From contig NZ_JAPDSH010000003.1 in the NCBI RefSeq assembly GCF_029143285.1, forward strand, positions 124,001-188,000: a stretch of DNA of 64,000 bases, in the 5' to 3' direction. Below are positions 33,803 to 46,812 of the stretch, one piece after another. Position numbers and translations under genes: made by a program. The first letter of the stretch is position 1; each line of letters opens with the position of its first letter. This stretch comes from Vagococcus proximus (lineage in GTDB: Bacteria > Bacillota > Bacilli > Lactobacillales > Vagococcaceae). The notes under the pieces were generated by a model. It was not told the origin of the DNA and made no database searches. It worked only from the letters and a program-made list of their open reading frames with translations.

Positions 33803-33855
33803 AAACGCCCCCCTTTTCTAGATAGTTAATTTATTTAATTATCTAAAATTTAAAT

Positions 33856-33893
33856 AAAAGAGCGATGCCCAAATGGGCATCGCTCTTTTTTAT
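33856..33893. terminator. Bidirectional intrinsic terminator
   Basis: AAAAGAGCGATGCCC-AAAT-GGGCATCGCTCTTTTTT lies between msmK and the convergent ksgA. Confidence 0.94.
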
Positions 33894-33898
33894 AATGG

Positions 33899-35350
<1,452 letters not shown>

Positions 35351-35351
<1 letters not shown>

Positions 35352-36121
35352 TACTCACCTAACCTAAAGAGACGATGAGCATTCTCTTGTGTCTGTTTGG
35401 CAACCTCTTCCCACTGACAACCACGTAATTCTGCTACTTTTTCAGCAACATAACGGGTATAACCAGGTTCATTACGTTTCCCACGGTAAGGTACAGGCGC
35501 TAAGTAAGGAGCATCTGTTTCAATTAACAATTTATCCATAGGAACAGCTTGCGCGACTTCTTGAACTTCGATTGCTTTTTTAAATGTGACCACACCACTC
35601 AGTGAAATATGCATTCCTAAATCTAAAAAGCGTTTCATCCATTCTGTATCGCCACTAAAACTATGCATAATACCGCCAATATCATGGATACCTTCATCTT
35701 TAAGAATCGCATAGGTATCTTCCATTGCGTCACGAGTATGAATACTGATTGGTAAATTCATTTCTCTTGCCATCGCGATTTGACGACGGAAAACTTTTTC
35801 TTGCACATCTTTCGGGTCTTCCATCCAGTGATAATCTAATCCAATTTCACCTAAAGCAACGACTTTAGGTAAGGTTAAATGCTCTTGTAAATAAGCCTCA
35901 ACCTCTTTATCATAACTTCCCGCTTCTGTAGGATGCCAGCCAATAATACTGTATAAATTATCATAGTCTCGGCTTAACTCTAATGATTTTTCAATAGTTG
36001 GGTAATCAAATCCAACAATGGCCATCTCACTCACGCCTAATTCCTTAGCACGCTCAATCGTTTCAGGAACATCTTCTGAAAATTGCGCCACATTTAAATG
36101 GGTATGTGTATCAAATATCAT
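35351..36121 (-). CDS. tatD: TatD family metal-dependent hydrolase (DNase)
   Basis: A 256-residue TIM-barrel metallohydrolase. The start at 36121 has AAAGGAG 8 bases upstream and gives the classic beginning [11 protein letters not shown]. Metal ligands appear in [26 protein letters not shown] and the later ETDAPYLAP. Family members are 3'-5' exonucleases or deacylases. The precise role here is not known. It follows metG after a hairpin and precedes rnmV with a 1-base overlap. Confidence 0.92.
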
Positions 36122-36140
36122 TTCATTCACTCCTTTTATG

Positions 36141-36194
36141 TGACAGAACAAAACGACTGAAAACTAATCGCTAGCTTTCAGTCGTTATCTGTCA
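36141..36194 (-). terminator. Compound hairpin between metG and tatD (attenuator-like)
   Basis: TGACAGA (36141-36147) pairs with TCTGTCA (36188-36194), enclosing AACGACTGAAA (36152-36162) and TTTCAGTCGTT (36176-36186). On the minus strand the inner stem is followed by TTTTGTTCT. It begins right at the metG stop codon. It may be a partial terminator that lowers expression of the distal genes. Confidence 0.6.
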
Positions 36195-38222
<2,028 letters not shown>

Positions 38223-38429
38223 TTAAACACTCTTTTTAGTTCTACTTAAAAGACTATAGATACGTATTAGTATACCATATTACCTATACGATACTCAAAA
38301 AAAATCTGTCTATACCGAGTTATTTCACCTTAAATTCTTTTCATTCTAACTGTTAATTTTAACTAGATTTATTTCATGAAAAGCTGTATAGTTAGTAGCA
38401 ATATAATCAAATTTCTATTGGAGGTCTTT

Positions 38430-39449
38430 ATGAAAAGAGAAATTATAAAACGCTTACCTAAAATTGAATTACATTGCCATTTAGATGGCTCAGTCCGTCC
38501 CCATATCTTAGAACAGCTCGCTAAGCAACAAAATCACCCTTTAGCTTGGACAGGCGAGGCTTTAAAAAATAAATTAGTCGCACCCGAAGACTGCACCAGT
38601 CTCTTAGACTATCTTGAACGCTTTGATGTCGTCCTTCCTTATCTTCAAGAAGAGGCTGCTATTGAGTTGATTAGTTACGACCTGATTGCGCAAGTTGCCG
38701 AAGAAAATGTTCGCTATATTGAAGTCCGTTTCGCTCCACTTTTATTCAATCGTAAAGGATTAACCATTGAACAAATTGTAACAGCCGTTGTAACTGGGTT
38801 GAAACGAGGAGAAAAAGAATTTGGTGTTAAGGCTAATGCACTACTGTGTGGCATGCGTCATCATGACGAGACCACTAACCAATCAGTCGTTACTGCTGTT
38901 AAAGAGTTTTACGGAAAAGGAGTGGTAGGGTTTGATTTAGCTGGCGATGAAGCCAATTATCCAACCGCTCTATTCGAATCGGTTGTATCAATTGCTAAAG
39001 AACATGACCTACCTATTACTTTACATGCCGGTGAGTGCGGCTGTCCTCATAACGTCATGACAGCTATCGAACTAGGTGCTACTCGAATTGGTCATGGCAT
39101 CGCTATTCAAAAAGACGAAGCTGTTCTCAACGCCTGTTTAGATAAACAAACCACGATTGAAATGTGCCCTACTAGTAATTTTCAAACAAAAGCCGTAACT
39201 GAATTAAAAGACTACCCTTTCCAAAAATTCTTAGATGCGGGCTTAAACATCACCATTAATACCGACAACCGTACAGTATCTAATACGACACTGACGGATG
39301 AATATGAAAAATTAGCCAATTGGTATCACATTGATTATGCGTGTATGGAAAAATTAAATCACAACGCTGTCAATGGTGCTTTTACGTCTAAATCTGAAAA
39401 AGAACGTCTACATGCCGACTTAACTGCTGGCTATGCAGAATACCGATAA
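38430..39449 (+). CDS. add: Adenosine deaminase
   Basis: A 339-residue zinc hydrolase deaminating adenosine and deoxyadenosine to inosine forms. IELHCHLDGSVRP (N-terminal His pair), TLHAGECG, GATRIGHGIAI and TINTDNRTVSNTTL are the metal and substrate motifs. The start at 38430 has GGAGG 7 bases upstream. An upstream frame start at 38376 has no site. It fits with the surface nucleotidase at 8742 in nucleoside salvage. Confidence 0.95.
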   Translation: MKREIIKRLPKIELHCHLDGSVRPHILEQLAKQQNHPLAWTGEALKNKLVAPEDCTSLLDYLERFDVVLPYLQEEAAIELISYDLIAQVAEENVRYIEVRFAPLLFNRKGLTIEQIVTAVVTGLKRGEKEFGVKANALLCGMRHHDETTNQSVVTAVKEFYGKGVVGFDLAGDEANYPTALFESVVSIAKEHDLPITLHAGECGCPHNVMTAIELGATRIGHGIAIQKDEAVLNACLDKQTTIEMCPTSNFQTKAVTELKDYPFQKFLDAGLNITINTDNRTVSNTTLTDEYEKLANWYHIDYACMEKLNHNAVNGAFTSKSEKERLHADLTAGYAEYR

Positions 39450-39452
39450 AAT

Positions 39453-39484
39453 AAAAAAACCGATGAGGAATCATCGGTTTTTTC
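39453..39484. terminator. Bidirectional intrinsic terminator
   Basis: AAAACCGATGA-GGAA-TCATCGGTTTT with flanking A and T tracts. The right arm overlaps the last codons of the ABC permease gene on the other strand. Confidence 0.88.
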
Positions 39485-40751
39485 GTTGTCTTCTTTCTTG
39501 TTTCATAGAAGTAAATGACTTTTTCAGTGTTTTCATCATGCCATCATCACCATAAGCAAGTGATGTTGAATGATACATTAAAGCTGAGAATTTCAACAAT
39601 ACAAGAGTTGTCACTGCCAAAATCACAAGTGAAATCAAAATTTCTGATGTACTCACAGCCCCATTAGCAATACGAGATGGCATCGTAAATGATGATAAGA
39701 ACGGGATATATGATGTTACTTTCATCAAAATATGCTGCGGATTACTCATGCCAAACATCATGCTAATCATAAATCCAAAAATCGTTAGATACGTCACAGG
39801 CGCTACCGCTTTACCCGCATCTTCAGCTTTGGAAACTAACGAGCCACATAATGCTGATAAAATCGTATAAATAATAACACCTAGTAATAAGTACAACATA
39901 TTATAACCAAACACGCCTAGTAGTAATTCCTTAATCGACATAACAGATAAGAATTCCTTAACAACAGGCATATCTTTCACTACCATGAACCCTCCAAGAC
40001 CTGCAAGAAGATAAATCCCAACTTGGGTTAAGATAACTAAGAAAATCCCCATTACTTTACCATAAAAATGCTTTGATGCTGATGTACTTGATAGGATAAT
40101 CTCCATAATACGTGTTCCTTTTTCAGAAGCTACTTCTGATGCTGTCACTTGAGCATACATTAAAATGATCATGTACATTGCAAGAGTTATAAAAATAGAT
40201 CCCATTGACATCGCCAAATGATTAGCATTTTTCTCTTTCATCTTGCCATCTTTAAACTCAACTGTCGTACTTTTCAACTCTGCTTGAGCATTTAGTTGAG
40301 CGATTTGCTCTTTTGATAGATTCATTTTTTTACTGGTAATATCTAATTGAGTCGCAGTTAAATTTTGCGTCATCGCTAACTCATCCGATGATCCCATTTT
40401 AGTCGTTCCAGTATACTCACCTGTAACAGTTTCAGCTTTTTTATTAAAACTTATAACCAAGTAGCCGTCGATATCTTTTGCTTCCAATGCTTTCTTAGCT
40501 TCAGCTTCTGTTGTCACTTTTTTATCAACTTCTAATGTTGAGCCTTTAATATAATTTTGACGAAGCTCTTGATTAGCTGAAATAACAGCTATATCTGACG
40601 TTTCTGAAAACTTAGCACCTACAAAGCTAGCTAATAACGTAAATCCAATCATAATAAATGGTGAAATAATCATTACTAAAAATGACACACTTTTCACATT
40701 ACGCTTAAAGGTTTCTAAGGCTACAATCCAAAATTTATTCACGGCCTTCAC
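39471..40751 (-). CDS. ABC-2 type exporter permease (NatB/YhaP-like)
   Basis: A 426-residue membrane protein. An N-terminal TM helix (about 18-45) is followed by an extracellular domain (about 46-180) and five or six TM helices (about 183-400), with a basic tail (QERRQRKNR). This layout is that of NatB/YhaP permeases. TASEVASEKGTRIMEIILSS (about 204-223) is the conserved cytoplasmic loop before helix 3. It overlaps its ATPase gene by 17 bases. The exported substrate is unknown; sodium or peptide efflux are family possibilities. Confidence 0.88.
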   Translation of the reverse strand: MKAVNKFWIVALETFKRNVKSVSFLVMIISPFIMIGFTLLASFVGAKFSETSDIAVISANQELRQNYIKGSTLEVDKKVTTEAEAKKALEAKDIDGYLVISFNKKAETVTGEYTGTTKMGSSDELAMTQNLTATQLDITSKKMNLSKEQIAQLNAQAELKSTTVEFKDGKMKEKNANHLAMSMGSIFITLAMYMIILMYAQVTASEVASEKGTRIMEIILSSTSASKHFYGKVMGIFLVILTQVGIYLLAGLGGFMVVKDMPVVKEFLSVMSIKELLLGVFGYNMLYLLLGVIIYTILSALCGSLVSKAEDAGKAVAPVTYLTIFGFMISMMFGMSNPQHILMKVTSYIPFLSSFTMPSRIANGAVSTSEILISLVILAVTTLVLLKFSALMYHSTSLAYGDDGMMKTLKKSFTSMKQERRQRKNR

Positions 40752-41634
40752 CTACTTTCATTTTAAATATTTCTTCTAATGTTGGTGGCACTTGATTAAA
40801 GACAGGCATATAACCTAATGCCGCCGCTTTTTCAAAAATTTCTTCACCTGCTTCTTCATGAGCAAGTATTACACTATATGAGCCATCAATCTCTTTTTCA
40901 ATGCCTAGAACACCTTCAACTGTTTCAATTTCTTCCACTGGTAATTTTGAATCAATAACCAATTTTGTACGACCAAATGCTTGACGAATGTCAGCAACTT
41001 TCCCATCTAACACCATCTCACCATTACGTAACATAATTAAGTGATCGCAAATCTTTTCAACATTATCCATATTGTGACTAGAGAAAATAACACAAGCACC
41101 CTTATCTTTTAACTCAATAATCCCTTCTTTTAAAAGCTCCGCATTCACTGGATCTAACCCACTAAACGGCTCATCTAAAATAATCAATTTTGGCTCATGA
41201 ATAAGTGTTGAAATCAATTGAACTTTTTGTTGATTACCTTTAGACAGTGCTTTTACCTTGTCTGTTTTCTTCCCTTTAACTTGAAACTTATCCATCCAAA
41301 AATCAATTTTAGGTAAAATCTCTTTTTTAGTTTTTCCTCTCAACTTAGCAAAATAAATTAATTGCTCTTCAATACTAATCTTAGGATACAGGCCACGCTC
41401 TTCAGGTAAATACCCAATAATATTATAGTCATTCGCCGTTAAAGGGTGACCATTCCATAACACCTCACCCGTATCTGTCTGTAAAAAATCTAAAATCAAA
41501 CGAAACGTCGTTGTTTTACCTGCTCCATTTTGGCCAATTAGTCCTAAAATTTCACCATCATTTATCGTAAATGAAATACCGTCAACGGCTTTCATCGTTC
41601 CAAATGTTTTAGAAATAGTCTTTACTTCTAACAT
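40735..41634 (-). CDS. ABC transporter ATP-binding protein (NatA/YhaQ-like)
   Basis: A 299-residue ATPase with Walker A GQNGAGKTT (about 34-42), signature LSKGNQQKVQL (about 129-139, a variant of LSGGQ), Walker B LIILDEPFSGLD (about 149-160) and an H loop FSSHNMDN. The C-terminal part (about 215-299) is the DUF4162-like extension of this group. It starts one base before the uvrC stop region and overlaps the permease, so the exporter is co-expressed with uvrC. Confidence 0.9.
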   Translation of the reverse strand: MLEVKTISKTFGTMKAVDGISFTINDGEILGLIGQNGAGKTTTFRLILDFLQTDTGEVLWNGHPLTANDYNIIGYLPEERGLYPKISIEEQLIYFAKLRGKTKKEILPKIDFWMDKFQVKGKKTDKVKALSKGNQQKVQLISTLIHEPKLIILDEPFSGLDPVNAELLKEGIIELKDKGACVIFSSHNMDNVEKICDHLIMLRNGEMVLDGKVADIRQAFGRTKLVIDSKLPVEEIETVEGVLGIEKEIDGSYSVILAHEEAGEEIFEKAAALGYMPVFNQVPPTLEEIFKMKVGEGRE

Positions 41635-43428
41635 TTATTCCACTCCTTCTACTTTGTCTTTTCTAAAATGCTCGTAAATATTTGTTGCAACATTCTTTGG
41701 CATGCCAACCTTTTCTAACTCTTCAATTGACGCTGCTTGAATATTCTTTAACGATTTATATGCTACCAATAATTGTTTCTTTCTCTTTGGTCCAAGTCCC
41801 TCAATACCATCCAATTGCGAAGCAAAACTCGTTTTACTTCTTAACTGTCTGTGGAACGTAATCGCAAACCGGTGAACTTCATCTTGAATACGTTGTAGCA
41901 AGAAGAATTCCTGGGAATTTCGTTTTAATGGCACAACACTAAGGTCATCTCCATATAATAACTCACTTGTTCGATGCTTATCATTTTTAGCTAGTCCTGC
42001 TACTGGAACAGAGACACCTAATTGATTTTCTAACACATCTTTAGCAATGTCTACCTGTCCTTTACCCCCATCAATTACAATTAAATCAGGAAATGGTAAA
42101 TCCTCTTTTAACACTCGAGAATACCTACGATAAATCACTTCACGCATAGACGCATAATCATCTGGTCCTGTTACCGTCTTAATTTTGTATTTACGGTAAG
42201 CACTCTTTAAAGGTTTGCCATCAACGAATACAACCATTGCAGAAACCGGATTAGTTCCCATAATATTCGAGTTATCAAATGCTTCAATTCGGCGTAAATT
42301 AGGAATATCAAGAATTTCTCCTAATCGTTCCACAGCACCTCGGGTTCTTTCTTGCTTACGTAAAGTTAGATCAAATTTCTCTTTTAAAGCGACTTCTGCA
42401 TTTTTAGAGGCCAACTCTACTAGTTTCTTCTTATCACCACGTTGCGGTTGGAAAACTGAAGAATCTAACAATAACTCCGCACTTTCCTTATCCACACCTT
42501 GAGGAATAAATACGTCTTTTGGCGCAATATGAGAACTTTCTTGATAAAACTGCCACATATACGTTAAAAAATCTTCCTCTGCATCTCCATAAAACGGGAA
42601 TAATGAAACATCTCGTTCAATAATTTTACCCTGTCTTACAAAGAAAACTTGAACACACATCCACCCTTTATCAACGGCATAACCAAAAATATCACGGTTA
42701 ACAAAATCAGTTTGCGTCATTTTTTGTGGCATCATTACAGTGTCAATCGCACTTAATTGATCTCGATACTCAGCAGCTTTTTCAAAATCAAGTTTTTCTG
42801 AAGCATTTAACATTTTACGCTTCAGCTCTTTTTGAATCCCTTGAAAATTACCATTTAAAAAACTTTTGATTTCCTCAACCATTTCAACATATACATTTGG
42901 AGAAACATCAAATACACTTGGACATAAGCACTGTCCCAAATGATAATATAAACACGGTTTTTTAGAATTCAAACTGCATTTCCTAAGAGGATATAGGCGA
43001 TCTAATAATTTTTTAGTCTCATTGGCTGCTTTTGAATCTGGATATGGGCCAAAATAAAGAGCTTTATCTTTCTTAATTTGTCTAACAATCATCAAGCGAG
43101 GATATTTTTCATTTGTAATTTTTATAAAAGGATAGCTTTTGTCATCCTTTAATAAGATATTATAACGAGGCTGATTTTTTTGAATCAAGTTAATCTCCAA
43201 CAATAATGCTTCTTTATTAGATTCCGTTACAATATATTCAAAATCATCAATCTCGCTAACTAATTTTTCAGTTTTAGTATTGTGACTTCCAGTAAAATAT
43301 GACCTTACTCTATTTTTTAAGACTTTAGCTTTCCCAACATAAATAATAGTACCCTCACTATTTTTCATTAAATAACATCCGGGATTATCTGGTAGAATAG
43401 CGAGTTTGGCTTTTATTTTTTCATTCAT
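41635..43428 (-). CDS. uvrC: Excinuclease ABC subunit C
   Basis: A 597-residue nucleotide excision repair nuclease that makes both incisions around a lesion bound by UvrB. The GIY-YIG domain ([28 protein letters not shown]) is at the N-terminus, the UVR motif (about 200-235) and RNase H-like endonuclease (about 380-530; [26 protein letters not shown]) follow, and the helix-hairpin-helix pair lies at the end ([16 protein letters not shown]). The start at 43428 has AGGGGAG 8 bases upstream. It overlaps the xre gene by 8 bases. Confidence 0.96.
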   Translation of the reverse strand: MNEKIKAKLAILPDNPGCYLMKNSEGTIIYVGKAKVLKNRVRSYFTGSHNTKTEKLVSEIDDFEYIVTESNKEALLLEINLIQKNQPRYNILLKDDKSYPFIKITNEKYPRLMIVRQIKKDKALYFGPYPDSKAANETKKLLDRLYPLRKCSLNSKKPCLYYHLGQCLCPSVFDVSPNVYVEMVEEIKSFLNGNFQGIQKELKRKMLNASEKLDFEKAAEYRDQLSAIDTVMMPQKMTQTDFVNRDIFGYAVDKGWMCVQVFFVRQGKIIERDVSLFPFYGDAEEDFLTYMWQFYQESSHIAPKDVFIPQGVDKESAELLLDSSVFQPQRGDKKKLVELASKNAEVALKEKFDLTLRKQERTRGAVERLGEILDIPNLRRIEAFDNSNIMGTNPVSAMVVFVDGKPLKSAYRKYKIKTVTGPDDYASMREVIYRRYSRVLKEDLPFPDLIVIDGGKGQVDIAKDVLENQLGVSVPVAGLAKNDKHRTSELLYGDDLSVVPLKRNSQEFFLLQRIQDEVHRFAITFHRQLRSKTSFASQLDGIEGLGPKRKKQLLVAYKSLKNIQAASIEELEKVGMPKNVATNIYEHFRKDKVEGVE

Positions 43429-43618
43429 TCTTCTCGCTCCCCTCATTATTAAAAACATCTAATAACTCTACCTCAAAGATTTCTGAGATTTCAAAAGCCA
43501 ATTTTAAGGATAAAGAATATTTACCTTTTTCAATAGAAGAAATAGTTTGCCTTGTCACTCCAAGTTTTTTAGCTAAATCTTGCTGCGTCCAATTACGTTC
43601 TGCTCGCAACACTTTCAT
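43421..43618 (-). CDS. XRE-family helix-turn-helix regulator, coupled to uvrC
   Basis: A 65-residue Cro/C1-type DNA-binding protein. [20 protein letters not shown] and [20 protein letters not shown] form the HTH. Small relatives usually have six or so residues before this point (like xKNRLKVLR). Here the matching codons (ITNR) lie upstream of the first ATG, after a stop at 43637-43639, with only ATT codons as starts. The ATG at 43618 is therefore a conservative choice. It overlaps uvrC by 8 bases, an unusual pairing. Two AAATGTAA repeats flank its TATAAT. Confidence 0.8.
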   Translation of the reverse strand: MKVLRAERNWTQQDLAKKLGVTRQTISSIEKGKYSLSLKLAFEISEIFEVELLDVFNNEGSEKNE

Positions 43619-43658
43619 TCTATTTGTAATAATCTTCTACACACCCTTTCCACCTCTC

Positions 43659-43687
43659 AAATGTAACATTATACAAACTAAATGTAA
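43659..43687 (-). promoter_or_regulatory. xre promoter region with two AAATGTAA repeats
   Basis: AAATGTAA at 43659-43666 and 43680-43687, two helical turns apart (21 bases), flank a minus-strand TATAAT at 43668-43673. This is a likely autoregulatory operator. Confidence 0.45.
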
Positions 43688-43754
43688 AACTTTTTTAACA
43701 TCTAGTCCGTTATTTATTTTATTGCGTATATTTAAGAAAAGCATTAGTGAAAGG

Positions 43755-44465
43755 ATGATTATTATTATAGTAGTTATTATTTTAGTCGGAAGTTGTTTAG
43801 GGTCCTTTTTTACAGTAATTGCAGAGAGAGTTCCAATTGGTCTATCTCTGGTATCACCTTCCTCTCATTGTCCAAGATGTAAAAACAAGCTCAAACCCCT
43901 TGACCTAATCCCAATATTTTCTTTTCTTTTTTTAAAAGGAAAATGTCGTTACTGTCAGACAAAAATACAACTAATGTCAACAGTTATTGAATGCCTAATA
44001 CCTCTTTTATTTCTTATATTCTATTATACGAATCATTTGAGTATTGTTTACTTACCTGAAATTATCATAATATTAACTTCAATAATACTCAGCATAATGG
44101 ATATACTTTATCTGGAACTTTCTCCAACTATTTTCTTATTAGGTTACGGTATTAGCTTTGTGCTAAGTTATTTATTTTATCAACCCATTCATATTCATTT
44201 TATTAATGCCTTGCTGTTATATTTTACATTCTCAGTTATATCTTATTTATCAATATCAAAAATTGGTCTAGGTGATGTTAAACTAATTTGTTTTTGGGCA
44301 TTAACCTTGAATATAAACAACTTAGTTTACCTATTACTTTATGCGACCTCATCCGCCCTATTATATATTCTTTATTTGTACTCTAAAAAAATTTCTATAC
44401 AAAATAAAAAAATTCCATTCGTCCCATTTTTGACATTCGCCTATATTATCATTTTTTTACAATAA
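43755..44465 (+). CDS. comC: Prepilin peptidase / N-methyltransferase (ComC-like)
   Basis: A membrane aspartyl protease of about 236 residues. LVGSCLGSFFTVIAERVP is the conserved beginning, a Cys4 loop follows (CPRCKNK and CRYCQTK), and GLGDVK holds one catalytic Asp, with the other in SIMDILYLELSP. It processes ComG pseudopilins for DNA uptake. The start is uncertain. ATG 43755 touches AAAGG directly, and a longer TTG start at 43722 adds a basic N-terminus without a clear site. No comG genes are in view. Confidence 0.88.
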   Translation: MIIIIVVIILVGSCLGSFFTVIAERVPIGLSLVSPSSHCPRCKNKLKPLDLIPIFSFLFLKGKCRYCQTKIQLMSTVIECLIPLLFLIFYYTNHLSIVYLPEIIIILTSIILSIMDILYLELSPTIFLLGYGISFVLSYLFYQPIHIHFINALLLYFTFSVISYLSISKIGLGDVKLICFWALTLNINNLVYLLLYATSSALLYILYLYSKKISIQNKKIPFVPFLTFAYIIIFLQ

Positions 44466-44494
44466 AAAAAGCAATCTCTTATGAGATTGCTTTA
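44463..44494. terminator. Bidirectional intrinsic terminator
   Basis: AAAAAGCAATCTC-TTAT-GAGATTGCTTT lies between convergent comC and the NlpC/P60 gene. Confidence 0.85.
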
Positions 44495-44504
44495 AAATTT
44501 TATA

Positions 44505-46151
44505 TTATAGTACGCGTACTGCGAAATCTGGTGTGAACCATTGAACTGATCCAGTGATAACACCTTCATTAGGGTTAGCAGCGTGAACATAATTCCCGCC
44601 ACCTGTTGAAATTGCTACGTGGTATGTACCACCATGTCCTCCCCAGAATAGTAAATCTCCTGGTTGTGCTTGTGAAACAGCAATTTGTGTTCCAGCACTT
44701 TCTTGAGGTACAGTAAATCCACCAATTTCTCTACCTGTTACTTGACGATAAACATATGCTGTGAATCCTGAACAGTCAAAAGATTCTGGACCTTTAGCTC
44801 CCCATACATAAGGTTTACCTAAATGTTTCATAGCTTCAGCAACAATAGCGCTACCTGAAGGGTTTGCTACTGGTGGTGCTGGTGGTGTTGGTTTTTGTTC
44901 TGGCTCTGGAGTCGGCTCTGGTTTTGGTGCTGGAGCTGGCTCTGGAGTTGGCTCTGGCGTCGGTGTTGGTTCCGGCGTTGGAGTTGGCTCTGGTGTCGGT
45001 GTTGGTTCCGGCGTTGGAGTTGGCTCTGGTGTCGGTGTTGGTTCCGGCGTTGGAGTTGGCTCTGGTGTTACTTCTGGAACAACTGGTGCTGTTTCTGAAG
45101 GTAATGTTACCTCTGGAACAACCGGTGTTGTTTCTGAAGGTAATGTTTCTTCTGTTAATGTCGTTTCAGTACCAAGCGTACCTTCCGTTTGTGACTCTGT
45201 TTGTGTTTGTGACTCTTCAGATACAACATTTGAATCTGAAACTTCTGTTGTTACATTTTCAGTTTCTTCTGTTTGTGCTTGAACTGGGTTAGTTGTACTA
45301 ACAAAAGCACCTGATTCATTTGTTAAGTTTTGAACGCCTGAAATTTCATTCAATGCTTTTTCTGTTTGAGCTTTAGCAATTTGTTCTTTTTGTGCTTGAG
45401 CAATTGCTTCTGCTTGAGCGATTTCTTTTGCTTTGGCTTCTGCTGCTTCACGTAACGCAACTTGACGAGCACGTTCTGCTTCTGCTTCTGCTTTAGCTTG
45501 TAAGAATCCTGATTTTTTATTTTCTTCAGTTGATTTTTCAGCTGAAATTTCGTTAACTAATGACTCTTGTTGTAACTCTTGATCTAAAAGTTCGCCTTTT
45601 TTAACTTCTAAAGCTACTGCATTTTGGTTTAATTCTTCTGATTTTTCTTTTGTTTCAGCTTGTTTTGCTTCAACAGCTTTTTTATCTTCTTCTTGTTGTT
45701 TCATTAAATCATTGCTTGCATTAACTAACTTAGTAGTTGCTGCTAAACGAGTAATTGCTAATGAAATTGAATCAGAATTTAAAACTGCATCCAAGAAATT
45801 TGATGATTTTCCGTCTACTTGAACTGAACGAGCTTGCTCTTTAATAGTAGCATCGCGTTTATCAATACGAGAATCTAATTCTTTAATTTCTGAAGCTAAT
45901 TTTGAAATTTTTTCAGAAATTTGATCTTGCTCAGCTTGTAAGTCAGCTGCTTCAGCTTTAATATTATCAATATTTGATCTTACCGCCACTAATTGAGAAC
46001 TTGCTTGAGCCTCTTTTGAATTTAACTCTTTAATTTTATTATTTGAATCTTTAATTTGTGAATCTAATTCATCTGCTAACGCCGCCGATGGAGCAACTGC
46101 ACCTAAAACGATTGAACTTAGCATTAACATTGATATAATACGCTTTTTCAC
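44505..46151 (-). CDS. SagA/PcsB-like secreted NlpC/P60 peptidoglycan hydrolase
   Basis: A 548-residue secreted hydrolase with a signal peptide (1-26, ending AALA), coiled coil (about 28-270), Thr/Glu-rich linker, a PEPTPTPEPT repeat (about 355-410) and a C-terminal NlpC/P60 domain (about 435-548). SFDCSGFTAYVY holds the catalytic Cys, GTYHVAIS the His, and PGDLLFW is conserved. Such enzymes (SagA, P54, Usp45) cut stem peptides, and SagA releases muropeptides. It follows mreC-mreD, the place where streptococci carry pcsB. The coil matches the M23 protein at 19083-20681. Confidence 0.9.
   Translation of the reverse strand: MKKRIISMLMLSSIVLGAVAPSAALADELDSQIKDSNNKIKELNSKEAQASSQLVAVRSNIDNIKAEAADLQAEQDQISEKISKLASEIKELDSRIDKRDATIKEQARSVQVDGKSSNFLDAVLNSDSISLAITRLAATTKLVNASNDLMKQQEEDKKAVEAKQAETKEKSEELNQNAVALEVKKGELLDQELQQESLVNEISAEKSTEENKKSGFLQAKAEAEAERARQVALREAAEAKAKEIAQAEAIAQAQKEQIAKAQTEKALNEISGVQNLTNESGAFVSTTNPVQAQTEETENVTTEVSDSNVVSEESQTQTESQTEGTLGTETTLTEETLPSETTPVVPEVTLPSETAPVVPEVTPEPTPTPEPTPTPEPTPTPEPTPTPEPTPTPEPTPTPEPTPEPAPAPKPEPTPEPEQKPTPPAPPVANPSGSAIVAEAMKHLGKPYVWGAKGPESFDCSGFTAYVYRQVTGREIGGFTVPQESAGTQIAVSQAQPGDLLFWGGHGGTYHVAISTGGGNYVHAANPNEGVITGSVQWFTPDFAVRVL
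44951..45064 (-). repeat. 36-base tandem repeat encoding Pro-Glu-Pro-Thr linker
   Basis: About three near-identical 36-base units (GGTGTCGGTGTTGGTTCCGG and following bases) encode PTPEPTPTPEPT. Apparent plus-strand Leu/Val- or Trp/Arg-rich frames here are shadows. Confidence 0.85.
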
Positions 46152-46256
46152 GTTGTATTCCTCCGTGTACTTTATTTTAAACTAATTGGTTAATTTCTAC
46201 TTTTCCTAATCAACATCTGAATTGTATCATAGGAAGATGTCAGTGATATAATAGCT

Positions 46257-46284
46257 ATGTTACAAAAATATTTCAAAGTAACAT
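46257..46284. repeat. Inverted repeat between mreD and the sagA-like gene
   Basis: ATGTTAC (46257-46263) and GTAACAT (46278-46284) are perfect arms around 14 bases, starting right after the mreD stop. There is no T tract on the minus strand, so it is more likely an operator or mRNA stem than a terminator. Confidence 0.4.
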
Positions 46285-46812
46285 TTAATCATTACTTCTC
46301 TTTTCAATTAATTTATTAAGGGGATAACTGAATAGTATGCATATGGCAATATTCATAATCAGTGTTGGCCCTATATTATTTGTTATAAATTTTTGAAAAG
46401 CCGGATTTGTTAATTTGAATATCACTTGTAATAAATAAGCTGTACCATCCATTACTGTTATAAATACCACTAGACTCATCAACAATGTAAATATTGTCGG
46501 TTTTACATATTTAAATACTACATATATAAAGAGTACAGTCAAAGGTAACACTACAATATTAATTCCTATAATATTATAGTAATGCCAATCAAAAATGGCA
46601 CCTAATACTAAACTAACGATCATCACGTAACGTTTATCAAAATATAAACTTGAAATAATCAATCCTATTAAAAATAAATGACTATTAAAGTAAATTGTAT
46701 TGTCAGTAACATGACGTAACATGTTACTCAATTGACCATCAAACAACATTAAAAATAATAAAATAAAAGGGACCAGTAGCTTCATTACACTGTTTGTAAA
46801 TATCTTATTCAT
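46285..46812 (-). CDS. mreD: Rod shape-determining protein MreD
   Basis: A membrane protein of about 175 residues with five or six TM helices and few soluble parts. It resembles MreD by position and pattern (FDKRYVMIVSLVLGAIFDW, where YF-x-K-R and GAIFD are typical). MreD works with MreC in placing peripheral peptidoglycan synthesis. The start at 46812 has GAGAG 8 bases upstream. Earlier ATG or TTG codons lie inside the mreC end, and the genes overlap in any case. No mreB is present upstream, as in ovoid cocci. Confidence 0.87.
   Translation of the reverse strand: MNKIFTNSVMKLLVPFILLFLMLFDGQLSNMLRHVTDNTIYFNSHLFLIGLIISSLYFDKRYVMIVSLVLGAIFDWHYYNIIGINIVVLPLTVLFIYVVFKYVKPTIFTLLMSLVVFITVMDGTAYLLQVIFKLTNPAFQKFITNNIGPTLIMNIAICILFSYPLNKLIEKRSND

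Noticed and set aside
44864-45292. Plus-strand Leu/Val-rich frames opposite the NlpC/P60 linker
   Set aside because: They mirror the PEPTPTPEPT repeat and have no binding site or family features.
46257-46284. WalR box upstream of the sagA-like gene
   Set aside because: WalR sites are direct TGTWAH repeats with 5-base spacing; here the arms are inverted and 14 bases apart.
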